A stretch of DNA of 64,000 bases from Rubrivivax sp. (GTDB taxonomy: Bacteria > Pseudomonadota > Gammaproteobacteria > Burkholderiales > Burkholderiaceae_C): assembly GCA_030653385.1 (NCBI GenBank), contig JAURZM010000055.1, forward strand, positions 1 to 64,000, written 5' to 3'. The notes beneath the pieces are model-generated. The model searched no databases. It had not been told where the DNA came from and worked only from the letters and a program-made list of their open reading frames with translations. A program made the position numbers and the translations under genes. Below, one piece after another: positions 55,876 through 64,000 of the stretch. Each line of letters starts with the position of its first letter. Within the stretch, counting starts at the first letter, position 1.

Positions 55876-56840
55876 TCAGCAACCGCAACCTGCGCGCCCA
55901 TCGCATCACCGGGCTGGAAGGCGGCCGCGCCGCACCCCGGCTCATCGTCACTGGCGCCGTGCACGGCAACGAGGTGGCCGGCACCAAGGGCATACGGCGT
56001 GTGCTGCACGAGATCGACAGCGGCGACATCGAGATCGTGCGTGGTAGCGTCACCTTCGTGCCGGTGTGCAACCCGCTGGCCTACAACCACGTGCGGCGCA
56101 TGGGCGAGCGCAACCTCAACCGCCGGCTGCAGCCCACCGCGACACCGCAGGACAACGAGGACCGCATCGCCGGCGTGCTGTGCGACTGGCTGGCCGAACA
56201 CGACGTGCTGCTCGACCTGCACAGCTTCCGCAGCCCCGGCGAGCCCTTCGTGATGCGCGGCCCCGCCGACAACCGCGACACGCTGGAGCCCTTCGCGCAC
56301 GCCACGGCAGAAGCTCGGCTGGCCGCCCACGTGGGCGTGCGGCGCGTCGTCGAAGGCTGGATGCCAGCCTATGCCGACGGCGTGGCGCGGCGCCGCGCGC
56401 GCGGCCAGACACCGGGTGCGGTGCATGAAGACCCGAGCTACGGTGTCGGCACCACCGAATACATGCGCAGCGTGGGCGGCTACGGCGTGACGCTGGAATG
56501 TGGTCAGCATGACGATCCGGCGGGGCCCGACGTGGCCTACTTCGCCATCCGCCAGACGCTCGCCCTTCTGGGCCTGGCCGACATCGCCGTGGCGCCGCCG
56601 ACGCGCCCCTTCGAATGCCTGCTGCTGGCCGAGGTGATCGACCGCCACGCCGAGGCCGACCGCTTCGTCAAACCCTGGACCAGCTTCGACCCGCTGGCCG
56701 AAGGTGAACTCATCGCCGTGCGCGCCGACGGCAGCGAGCTGCGGGCGCCGCGCGCCGGCTACATCGTCTTCCCCGATGTCTCGGCGCAGCCGGGGCACGA
56801 GTGGTTCTACCTGGCGCAGGCAAGCCCCAGACCGCTGTAG
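55872..56840 (+). CDS. succinylglutamate desuccinylase/aspartoacylase (M14-like) family protein
   Basis: IVTGAVHGNEVAGTKGIRRVL; NPLAYNHVRRMGERNLNRRL; LLDLHSFRSPGEPFVM; GTG start overlapping purC stop. Confidence 0.9.
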   Translation: MISNRNLRAHRITGLEGGRAAPRLIVTGAVHGNEVAGTKGIRRVLHEIDSGDIEIVRGSVTFVPVCNPLAYNHVRRMGERNLNRRLQPTATPQDNEDRIAGVLCDWLAEHDVLLDLHSFRSPGEPFVMRGPADNRDTLEPFAHATAEARLAAHVGVRRVVEGWMPAYADGVARRRARGQTPGAVHEDPSYGVGTTEYMRSVGGYGVTLECGQHDDPAGPDVAYFAIRQTLALLGLADIAVAPPTRPFECLLLAEVIDRHAEADRFVKPWTSFDPLAEGELIAVRADGSELRAPRAGYIVFPDVSAQPGHEWFYLAQASPRPL

Positions 56841-57004
56841 GCCAGGCTCGGGCGGGCCCGCGCCGCTGCGTTTACGGGCGGTCGTCGGCGGACGTCGGGC
56901 CGCGGCCCCCCAAAGGACGGGTGTCCCCCCGCCGAGGGATGCGCCCCCCTGGGGGACGGTCGATCATCGACCCCGTTCCTTCCCGAACGCCCCGAGGTTC
57001 CGCC

Positions 57005-57259
57005 ATGCGATTCAACGAAGCTCACGAAGGCGACTACCGCATCTATGTCGGCGCCGTCGAGTCGACGCGTGGTGATGGCTACATCGCCGCCGTGGTCGTC
57101 AAACGCATGCGGGGCGGCTCGGTCGACGCCGGCGTGGCCTTCCGCGACGACAGCCTGGCCTGCGGTTACCGCTGGCCCTCTGCCGACGAGGCCCTGCACT
57201 ACGCGATGAACCGCGCCCGCGAACTCATCCGCAACCGCTCGCCCGTCCTGGCCTGCTGA
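57005..57259 (+). CDS. conserved-looking small hypothetical protein (84 aa)
   Basis: ATG start, balanced composition MRFNEAHEGDYRIYVGAVESTRGDGYIAAVVVKRM...; no recognised domain. Confidence 0.6.
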   Translation: MRFNEAHEGDYRIYVGAVESTRGDGYIAAVVVKRMRGGSVDAGVAFRDDSLACGYRWPSADEALHYAMNRARELIRNRSPVLAC

Positions 57260-57286
57260 CAGCCCCGGTCTGGCGGGCCGACAGGA

Positions 57287-57405
57287 CTGCCAGCCCTTCA
57301 AGGCCTGCCGCGGAACCGGCTCCGCCGGGCCGCTGGCAGAGCCCGCCAGCTTGCAGGCTGACAGGCCCTCGCAGGCTGAGAACAGTCCGCAGGGGCTGTT
57401 CTCAG
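57287..57405. repeat. intergenic structured element with nested inverted repeats
   Basis: CTGCCAGC (57287) / GCTGGCAG (57332) and CTGAGAACAG (57376) / CTGTTCTCAG (57396); direct repeat GCAGGCTGA at 57353 and 57371. Confidence 0.65.
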
Positions 57406-57414
57406 TCCGGGCTC

Positions 57415-57465
57415 GGCCCCCTCGGGGGGTGGCGAAGGCGCGAAGCGACAAGCCTGGCGGTCACA
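57415..57465. repeat. GC-rich intergenic repeat related to the recQ insertion
   Basis: GCCCCCTCGGGGGGTGGCGAAGGCGCGAAGCGACAAGCCTGGCGG resembles the reverse complement of the recQ insert (GCCCCCTCGGGGGGCAGCGACCGAAGGGAGCTTGGGGG). Confidence 0.6.
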
Positions 57466-57468
57466 ACA

Positions 57469-58440
57469 TCAGTTGGCCTTGATGCCCGCCCGCTCGACGA
57501 TCAGCTTCCAGGTCTTCTGCTGCTGCGCGATGTAGGCGGCGAACTCCTCCGGCGGGCCACCGCCGCCCGAAGCGCCGTCGGCCGTGAAGCGTTCCGTGAC
57601 CGAGTTGCTCTTCAGCGCCTTCAGGCTCTCTTCCTGCAGCCGCTTGACCACCTCGCGCGGCGTGCCGGCCGGCGCCAGGATGCCGTACCACTGCGAGGTC
57701 TCGAAGTCCTTGAAGCCCATCTCGGCCACGGTGGGCACGTCGGGCAGCTGGCTCAGGCGCTGCGCCGTGCCCACGGCGATGGCGCGCAGCTTGCCGCTCT
57801 TGATGTGCGGCAGCAGCGCCGGCAGGCCGGCGCTGCTGGCCTGGGTGCGGCCGGCCAGCAGGTCGGTCAGTTGCGGGCCGGTGCCGCGGTAGGGGATGTG
57901 CACGATGAACATGCCCGTCACCAGCTTCAGGTACTCCATCGCCAGATGGCCGGCGCTGGCGTTGCCGGCACTGCCGTAGTTCAGCTGGCCGGGGTTCTTC
58001 TTCGCGTAGGCGACGAACTCCTTGAAGTCCTTCGCCGGCACGTCGGGGTGGACGACGAAGAGGTTGGGCACCTTCGCCAGCATCGTGACGGGAATGAAGT
58101 CCTTGTTCACGTCGTAGGGTTGGTTCGGGAAGATGTAGGGGTTCACCGCCAGCGAGCCGACGTGGCCCAGGATGATGGTGTGGCCATCGGGCTTGCTCTT
58201 GGCCACCTCCTGCATCGCCGGGATGCCGGCGCCGCCGCCCTTGTTGTCGACGAACACCGTCTGGCCCAGCTGCTTGGTGAGTTCGAAGGCCACGGTGCGC
58301 GCGACGATCTCGCTCGTGCCCCCGGGAGCGAAGGGCACGACGAAGCGGACGCTCTGGCTGGGCCAGCCGGCCTGGGCACGGCCCAGCGTGGGCAGGGCCA
58401 GCGCCGAAGCGGCCAGCAGGGTGCGGCGTTGCATGCTCAT
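57469..58440 (-). CDS. tripartite tricarboxylate transporter substrate-binding protein (Bug/TctC family)
   Basis: Signal peptide; [78 protein letters not shown]. Confidence 0.93.
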   Translation of the reverse strand: MSMQRRTLLAASALALPTLGRAQAGWPSQSVRFVVPFAPGGTSEIVARTVAFELTKQLGQTVFVDNKGGGAGIPAMQEVAKSKPDGHTIILGHVGSLAVNPYIFPNQPYDVNKDFIPVTMLAKVPNLFVVHPDVPAKDFKEFVAYAKKNPGQLNYGSAGNASAGHLAMEYLKLVTGMFIVHIPYRGTGPQLTDLLAGRTQASSAGLPALLPHIKSGKLRAIAVGTAQRLSQLPDVPTVAEMGFKDFETSQWYGILAPAGTPREVVKRLQEESLKALKSNSVTERFTADGASGGGGPPEEFAAYIAQQQKTWKLIVERAGIKAN

Positions 58441-58540
58441 GGGTCTCTTCTCCTGTTTGATCTTCGGGTGCAGGCCGGGCGGCTTGCGCCTCGGCGGCCC
58501 TGCGGGCATAGCCATTGTGTCGCGACGGGATAATCGCCCG

Positions 58541-59740
58541 ATGCCGAGTAAACGCGTGGTCGTGGGCCTGAGCGGCGGGGTGGACTCCGCGGTCACGGCC
58601 TACCTGCTGAAGGCCCAGGGCTACGACGTCGTCGGCATCTTCATGAAGAACTGGGAAGATGACGACCGACCCGCCGGGTCGGGCGACGACGACGACGCCT
58701 ACTGTTCGAGCAACGTCGACTTCGTCGATGCCGACGCGGTGGCCGACGTGCTGGGCATCGAAATCGAGCACGTCAACTTCGCCGCCGAGTACAAGGACCG
58801 CGTCTTCGCCGAGTTCCTGCGCGAATACGCCGCCGGCCGCACGCCCAACCCCGACGTGCTGTGCAACGCCGAGATCAAGTTCAAGGCCTTCCTCGACCAT
58901 GCGATGCGGCTGGGGGCAGAGAAGATCGCCACCGGGCACTACGCACGGGTGCGTGAACACCACGGCGGCCGCTACGAATTGCTCAAGGGCCTGGACCCGG
59001 CCAAGGACCAGAGCTACTTCCTGCACCGCCTGAACCAGGCCCAGCTGGCGAAGACGCTCTTCCCGGTGGGCGCGCTGAAGAAGACCGAGGTGAGGCGCAT
59101 CGCCGCAGAGATCGGCCTGCCGAACGCCAGGAAGAAGGACAGCACCGGCATCTGCTTCATCGGCGAGCGGCCCTTCCGCGACTTCCTCAACCGCTACCTG
59201 CGCCAGGAGCCCGGCCCCATGCTCGACGAACACGGGCGCGAGGTCGGCCGCCACCTGGGCTTGAGCTTCTACACGCTGGGTCAGCGCCAGGGGCTGGGCA
59301 TCGGTGGCGTCGCCACCAGCGCCGGGCCCGAAGGCCTGCACGCGCCCTGGTACGTGGCGCACAAGGACCTGTCCCGCAACACGCTGCACGTGGTTCAGGG
59401 GCATGAACATTCCTGGCTGCAATCGGGCTGGCTGGAAGCGCAAGACTGCAGCTGGGTCGCCGGCGTGCCGCCCACGCCGGGCGCATGGGCCGCCAAGACA
59501 CGCTACCGTCAGGCCGATGCGCCGTGCACGCTGGCGCTGCAGCCGGCCGGATTCCGGCTCGACTTCGACAGCCCGCAATGGGCCGTGACGCCCGGCCAGA
59601 GCGCCGTCCTCTACGACGGCGAGGTCTGCCTGGGCGGCGGCGTCATCGCCCGCGCGGCCACGCCCGACGTGGTGGCGGCCGCGCCACCGCCAGCGCGGCG
59701 GCGTGTCTTCCGACCGATCCGGCCCGCCAGCCGCGGCTGA
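58541..59740 (+). CDS. mnmA: tRNA 2-thiouridine(34) synthase MnmA
   Basis: [65 protein letters not shown]. Confidence 0.96.
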   Translation: MPSKRVVVGLSGGVDSAVTAYLLKAQGYDVVGIFMKNWEDDDRPAGSGDDDDAYCSSNVDFVDADAVADVLGIEIEHVNFAAEYKDRVFAEFLREYAAGRTPNPDVLCNAEIKFKAFLDHAMRLGAEKIATGHYARVREHHGGRYELLKGLDPAKDQSYFLHRLNQAQLAKTLFPVGALKKTEVRRIAAEIGLPNARKKDSTGICFIGERPFRDFLNRYLRQEPGPMLDEHGREVGRHLGLSFYTLGQRQGLGIGGVATSAGPEGLHAPWYVAHKDLSRNTLHVVQGHEHSWLQSGWLEAQDCSWVAGVPPTPGAWAAKTRYRQADAPCTLALQPAGFRLDFDSPQWAVTPGQSAVLYDGEVCLGGGVIARAATPDVVAAAPPPARRRVFRPIRPASRG

Positions 59741-59788
59741 AGGCCCGGCGCCGGCTCAACCCCGGGCCTGCGCGGCCGATACCAGCGC

Positions 59789-60418
59789 ATGCCCCCTTCC
59801 GTCCATTACCCCCGGCCACTGCGGCTGGTCGGCGCAGCGCTGCTGCTGGCGGCGCTGCCCGCCGCGGCCGCCAGCGTCGAGGTGCTGGCCCTGGGCAGCG
59901 ACGGCAAGCCCCTGCCCGAGACCGTGGTGTTCCTGGAGTCGCCCGAGGCCCGCGCCGCTGCCCGGCCGCTGCCGGGTGTGGAGATCGTGCAGGTGGAGCG
60001 CCGCTTCGTGCCACTGGTGACCGTGGTCACGGCCGGCACGTCGGTGAGCTTCCCGAACCGCGACACGGTGCGGCACCATGTCTATTCCTTCTCGGCCATC
60101 AAGCCCTTCGACCTCAAGCTCTACGCCGGCACGCCCGCCAACCCGGTGGCTTTCGACAAGGCCGGTGTTGCCGTGCTCGGCTGCAACATCCACGACCACA
60201 TGATTGCCTGGGTGGTGGTGGTGGACACGCCGCACTTCGCCGTGGCCGGCGCCAGCGGTGCGCTGCGCCTGGACAACGTGCCGCCCGGCAGCTACCGGCT
60301 GCGCAGCTGGCACGCTGGCCTGCCCCCGGGCGCGCCAGCCGCCGACGAGGCCCTGGTCGTGCCGGCTGGCGGTGCCCGCGCGCAGGTGAAGCTGGCACTG
60401 AAGGCGGGTGCCCTGTGA
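59789..60418 (+). CDS. periplasmic cupredoxin-like ('methylamine utilization') protein
   Basis: Signal peptide; SFPNRDTVRHHVYSFS and LGCNIHDHMIAWV provide His/Cys/His/Met type-1 copper-like ligands. Confidence 0.82.
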   Translation: MPPSVHYPRPLRLVGAALLLAALPAAAASVEVLALGSDGKPLPETVVFLESPEARAAARPLPGVEIVQVERRFVPLVTVVTAGTSVSFPNRDTVRHHVYSFSAIKPFDLKLYAGTPANPVAFDKAGVAVLGCNIHDHMIAWVVVVDTPHFAVAGASGALRLDNVPPGSYRLRSWHAGLPPGAPAADEALVVPAGGARAQVKLALKAGAL

Positions 60419-62787
60419 ACGCGCTGCGGCACTGGTGGTCGCGGCGGCTCTCGTCACGCATCTTCGCGCTCTTCTTCGGCCTGCTGCTGGCGGTGCAGCT
60501 GACGGTGCTGGCCGTGGTCGACAGCAGCGTGGGCCAGAACGCCCGCAAGCTGTTGACGGCCGAACTGGTCACCGGCCAGAGCGTCTGGGAAGAGCTCTTG
60601 AAACAGCGCGCCGGCACGCTGACGCAGGCCGCGTCGGTGCTGGCGCAGGACTTCGGCTTCCGCGCCGCCGTCAGCTCGAACGACACCGACACGCTGCGCT
60701 CGGCGCTGGCCAACCACGGCGACCGCGTCAAGGCCACGGTGACCGCGATGCTGACGCCCGACCTCGCGCTGGTGGCGGTGGCCGAAGGCCAGGACGCCGG
60801 CACCGCGCGGGCCTTGCAGCCGCTGATCCCCGGCCTGGCGCAAAGCGGCAATGCGCTGGCGGTCGTGGGCGGGCTGCCCTACCAGCTGGTGATGGTGCCG
60901 GTGCGCACGCCACTGCTGTCGGGTTATGTCGTGATGGGCTTCGCCTTCGACCGCACGCTGCTGCAGAACATGAAACGTGTCTCCAGCCTCGACGTGGCTT
61001 TGCTGGTGCAAGCACCGGCAGGGCCTGCGCAGGCACCGCTGTCGACGCTGCGCGGGGTCGATACCGCCGCCCTGCTGGCCCAGCCCGAAGGCGACACCGA
61101 GCTGACGCTGGCCGCCGGCCCGCACCTGCTGCGGCGCATGACCCCCGCCGACGGCCCCAGCGGCCGCCTGCAGGTGGTGCTGCTGCGCGCACTGGCCGAC
61201 GCCGTGGCGCCCTACCGCCCGCTGCAGACCACGCTGGCGGTGCTGACCCTGGCCGCACTCGTGCTCGCCTTCTTCGTCAGCCTGGCCACGGCGCGGCGTG
61301 TCACGACACCGCTGCGTTCCCTGGTGCGCGCCAGCGAACGCCTGGGCCGCGGCGACTACAGCCACGCGCTGGACCACACACAGCGCCAGGACGAGATCGG
61401 CGAGCTGGCGCGCGCCTTCGACCACATGCGCCTGAACATCGCCAGCAACGAGGACGCGATCCGCAGGCTGGCCTACTGGGACCCGCTGACCGGCCTGCCC
61501 AACCGAGCGCAGTTCCGCGACGCCGTGCAGGCCGCGTTGGCCGACGCCGCGGCCGACGGTTTGCCGGTGGCCGTGGTGATGCTCGACCTCGACCGCTTCA
61601 AGCATGTCAACGACGTTCTGGGCTACGCCTTCGGCGACCGCCTGCTCAAGGGCGTGGCCGGCCGCCTGGCGGTGCACGAACTGGGCGCCGGCGCACTGGT
61701 GGCGCGCCTGTCGGGCGACGAGTTTGCGCTGCTGCTGCCGGGCAGCGACGCCGTGCAGGCGATGGTGGTGGCCGAAGGCGTGGCCGAGGTCTTCCACCTG
61801 CCGCTGAAGCTGGACGACCACACGGTGGACGTGGCCGCGGGTTTCGGCGTGGCCTGCTTCCCCGAGCACGCCGGCGACGCCGACACGCTGATCAACCACG
61901 CCGAAGTGGCGATGTACACCGCCAAGCGCAAGACGCGCATGGCCATGGTCTACGACCCGGCCACCGACGCCGCGAGTGCACTCACGCTGTCGCTGCTGAC
62001 CGAGCTGCGGCATGCGCTGGAACACCACGAACTGCGCCTCTTCCTGCAGCCCAAGATCGCGCTCAACGGGCCGCGCGCAGGCGAGATGACCGGCGCCGAG
62101 GCGCTGGTGCGCTGGCAGCACCCGCAGCGCGGCATGGTGCCGCCGATGGAATTCATCCCCTTCGCCGAGCAGACCGGCTTCGTGCGCCAGCTCACGCTGT
62201 GGATGCTGGAAGCCACGGCACGGGAATGGCCCAGGCTGCAGGCGCTGGGGCTGGAACGTGTCTCGGTGAACCTGAGCACCCGCGACCTGCTCGACCAGGA
62301 ACTGCCGGCCAAGCTGCAGGCGCTGCTGCAGCGTCACCCGATGCCGCCGCAGGCGCTGTGCCTGGAGATCACCGAGAGCGCCATCATGGACGAACCGCAA
62401 CGCGCCGAGGCGACGCTGAATGCGCTGAGCACGGCCGGCTACAAGCTGAGCATCGACGACTTCGGCACCGGCTACTCGAGCCTGGCCTACCTGAAGCGCC
62501 TGCCGGTGGACGAGCTGAAGATCGACAAGAGCTTCGTGATGGCGATGGAAAAGGACGACGACGACGCCAAGATCGTGCGCAGCACCATCGACCTGGCGCA
62601 CAACCTGGGCCTGACCGTGGTGGCCGAGGGCGTGGAGAACGCCACCGTGATGGCCCGCCTGGCCGCGCTGGACTGCGACGAGGGCCAGGGTTACCACATG
62701 AGCCGGCCGCTGCCGGCCAGCGAGATGGGTGCCTTCGCGGCCAAGTGGGCCCTGCGCATGCAAGTCGCCGAGGTGGCCACGGCCTGA
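60415..62787 (+). CDS. membrane-bound sensor with HAMP-like region, GGDEF and EAL domains
   Basis: TM pair with extracytoplasmic sensor; RLGRGDYSHAL...EIGELARAFDHM HAMP-like; DPLTGLPNRAQF...LSGDEFALLL; EALVRWQHP, DDFGTGYSSLAYL, EGVEN. GTG start in GTGA overlap. Confidence 0.93.
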   Translation: MNALRHWWSRRLSSRIFALFFGLLLAVQLTVLAVVDSSVGQNARKLLTAELVTGQSVWEELLKQRAGTLTQAASVLAQDFGFRAAVSSNDTDTLRSALANHGDRVKATVTAMLTPDLALVAVAEGQDAGTARALQPLIPGLAQSGNALAVVGGLPYQLVMVPVRTPLLSGYVVMGFAFDRTLLQNMKRVSSLDVALLVQAPAGPAQAPLSTLRGVDTAALLAQPEGDTELTLAAGPHLLRRMTPADGPSGRLQVVLLRALADAVAPYRPLQTTLAVLTLAALVLAFFVSLATARRVTTPLRSLVRASERLGRGDYSHALDHTQRQDEIGELARAFDHMRLNIASNEDAIRRLAYWDPLTGLPNRAQFRDAVQAALADAAADGLPVAVVMLDLDRFKHVNDVLGYAFGDRLLKGVAGRLAVHELGAGALVARLSGDEFALLLPGSDAVQAMVVAEGVAEVFHLPLKLDDHTVDVAAGFGVACFPEHAGDADTLINHAEVAMYTAKRKTRMAMVYDPATDAASALTLSLLTELRHALEHHELRLFLQPKIALNGPRAGEMTGAEALVRWQHPQRGMVPPMEFIPFAEQTGFVRQLTLWMLEATAREWPRLQALGLERVSVNLSTRDLLDQELPAKLQALLQRHPMPPQALCLEITESAIMDEPQRAEATLNALSTAGYKLSIDDFGTGYSSLAYLKRLPVDELKIDKSFVMAMEKDDDDAKIVRSTIDLAHNLGLTVVAEGVENATVMARLAALDCDEGQGYHMSRPLPASEMGAFAAKWALRMQVAEVATA

Positions 62788-62810
62788 AGCCCAGCCGCGG
62801 GGCCGCCCGG

Positions 62811-63893
62811 CTAGACGCGGACGACCGGCGACGGCGGCACGAGCGGCGCCGAGAACACCGCGATGGCCTCCAGTGCCGCATCACGCTGCGCTTCGCCCAG
62901 GAAGGCGTGGCGCGCCGCCTCGGCGGCCATGGCCAGCAGGTCGACCTCGTTCAGCGTCGTGTGCTGCAGCAATGCCGCGGCTTCCTCGCTCTGGTTGATG
63001 CAGCTCATCAGCCGGTTGTCGGTGTGGTAGCTCAGGCTCACGCCGGCGTGCCACAGGTCGCTGATGGGATGGGTCCGCAGCGACTGCGCCGCGCCGGTGT
63101 GCACGTTGCTGGTCGGGCAGACTTCCAGATGCAGCCCGCGTTCGCGCACGGCGTCGACCATCCAGCGGCGCGCCGGGTCGCGCAGTGCATCGACCAGGTG
63201 CACACCGTGGCCGATGCGCGTGGCGCCCAGGTCGGCGGCTTCCAGCACACGTTCTGCGCCGTCGGCCTCGGCGGCATGCAGGGTGATCGCCAGGCCGGCG
63301 TCGCGCACCAGGCGCAGCGCTCTTTCGTGCTGCGCAGGCGGGTGACCGAATTCGGCGCCGGCGAGGTCGAAGCCGACGACGCCGCGGCCCCGGTACTTGA
63401 CCGCCAGGCGCGCTGCGCGCTCGGTCTCTTCGGGCGGCAGGTGGCGCATCGCGCAGACGATGAGGCCGCTCTTCTCGCCCAGCGGCAGCGGGCTCTTCGC
63501 CAGCCCGGCGAGCAGCGCCTCCACCGCGGCCTCGCCCGCCACGCCGTGGCTTTCGAAGAGCAGTGGCGCGATGCGGAACTCGGCCAGCACGGCACCTTCG
63601 GCCAGCGCGTCTTCGGCGGCCTCGAAGGCCACACGTTCCATCGCCGCCGGGCTGGCCATGGCCTCGACCGTGAGCGCAAAACCTTCCAGGTACTTCATCA
63701 GGCTGCCGGCATGCGCGTTGGCACTGAACCACGCGGCCAGGCCGGCCACCGAGTCGGCCGCCGGCTTCAGGCCACGCCGGTGCAGCAGCTCCAGCAGCGT
63801 GGCCACGCGCAGACCACCGTCCAGGTGTTCGTGTAGCAGCACCTTGGGCAGCTGGCGGGCGCGGGCCAGCGGATCGGCAAGCGAGGTCGTCAT
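62811..63893 (-). CDS. adenosine deaminase
   Basis: LPKVLLHEHLDGGLR; ITLHAAEADG; ATRIGHGVHL; CPTSNVHTGA; SYHTDNRLMS. Confidence 0.92.
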   Translation of the reverse strand: MTTSLADPLARARQLPKVLLHEHLDGGLRVATLLELLHRRGLKPAADSVAGLAAWFSANAHAGSLMKYLEGFALTVEAMASPAAMERVAFEAAEDALAEGAVLAEFRIAPLLFESHGVAGEAAVEALLAGLAKSPLPLGEKSGLIVCAMRHLPPEETERAARLAVKYRGRGVVGFDLAGAEFGHPPAQHERALRLVRDAGLAITLHAAEADGAERVLEAADLGATRIGHGVHLVDALRDPARRWMVDAVRERGLHLEVCPTSNVHTGAAQSLRTHPISDLWHAGVSLSYHTDNRLMSCINQSEEAAALLQHTTLNEVDLLAMAAEAARHAFLGEAQRDAALEAIAVFSAPLVPPSPVVRV

Positions 63894-64000
63894 GGCCTCG
63901 ATGCTAACCAGGGGTGTGACGGTGCCTGGCGCGGCAAACCCCGCGGACACGGGGGCGTGGGGGCAGCGCACGCGAGTGAGCCGCGCCGGCCGCGCGGCGC

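Noticed and set aside
60408-63836. 1142-aa plus-strand ORF across the GGDEF-EAL and adenosine deaminase genes
   Set aside because: Wrong frame over two well-supported genes; Arg/Gly/Pro-rich artefact.

Overview
This 64 kb window is GC-rich bacterial chromosome. Gene content and protein style suggest Betaproteobacteria/Burkholderiales; that is inference, no search was run. It is densely coding. I saw no rRNA, tRNA, CRISPR array, phage module or transposase. Recognisable housekeeping genes are moaC, uvrA, recQ, ssb, pntAA/pntAB/pntB, rsmE, a panE-like gene, purC, mnmA and an adenosine deaminase. The regions that most deserve follow-up are: (1) 21.79-27.84 kb, an apparent operon of membrane-fusion protein, RND pump, DUF2892 protein, CsoR/FrmR-family regulator and SLAC1/TehA channel. 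It is preceded by two tandem GATAC..GTATC dyads, the second of which covers the start codon of an apparently leaderless first gene. I propose a self-regulated thiol-, sulfur- or metal-responsive efflux system. (2) 44.36-54.90 kb, an AmpG-like permease divergent from a TonB-dependent receptor, Dpp/Opp-type ABC genes (no binding protein), a signal-less class A beta-lactamase-fold hydrolase and an S66 LD-carboxypeptidase. I propose a muropeptide or exotic-peptide uptake and recycling locus. (3) 36.2-37.7 kb, a Fic gene with a start-proximal palindrome next to a deletion scar that appears to join the N-terminus of a type III Mod methylase to a Res-like C-terminal tail. (4) A 47-nt perfect palindrome covering the start of a DUF4143-type AAA ATPase. 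(5) An in-frame repeat insertion in the zinc-binding region of RecQ.
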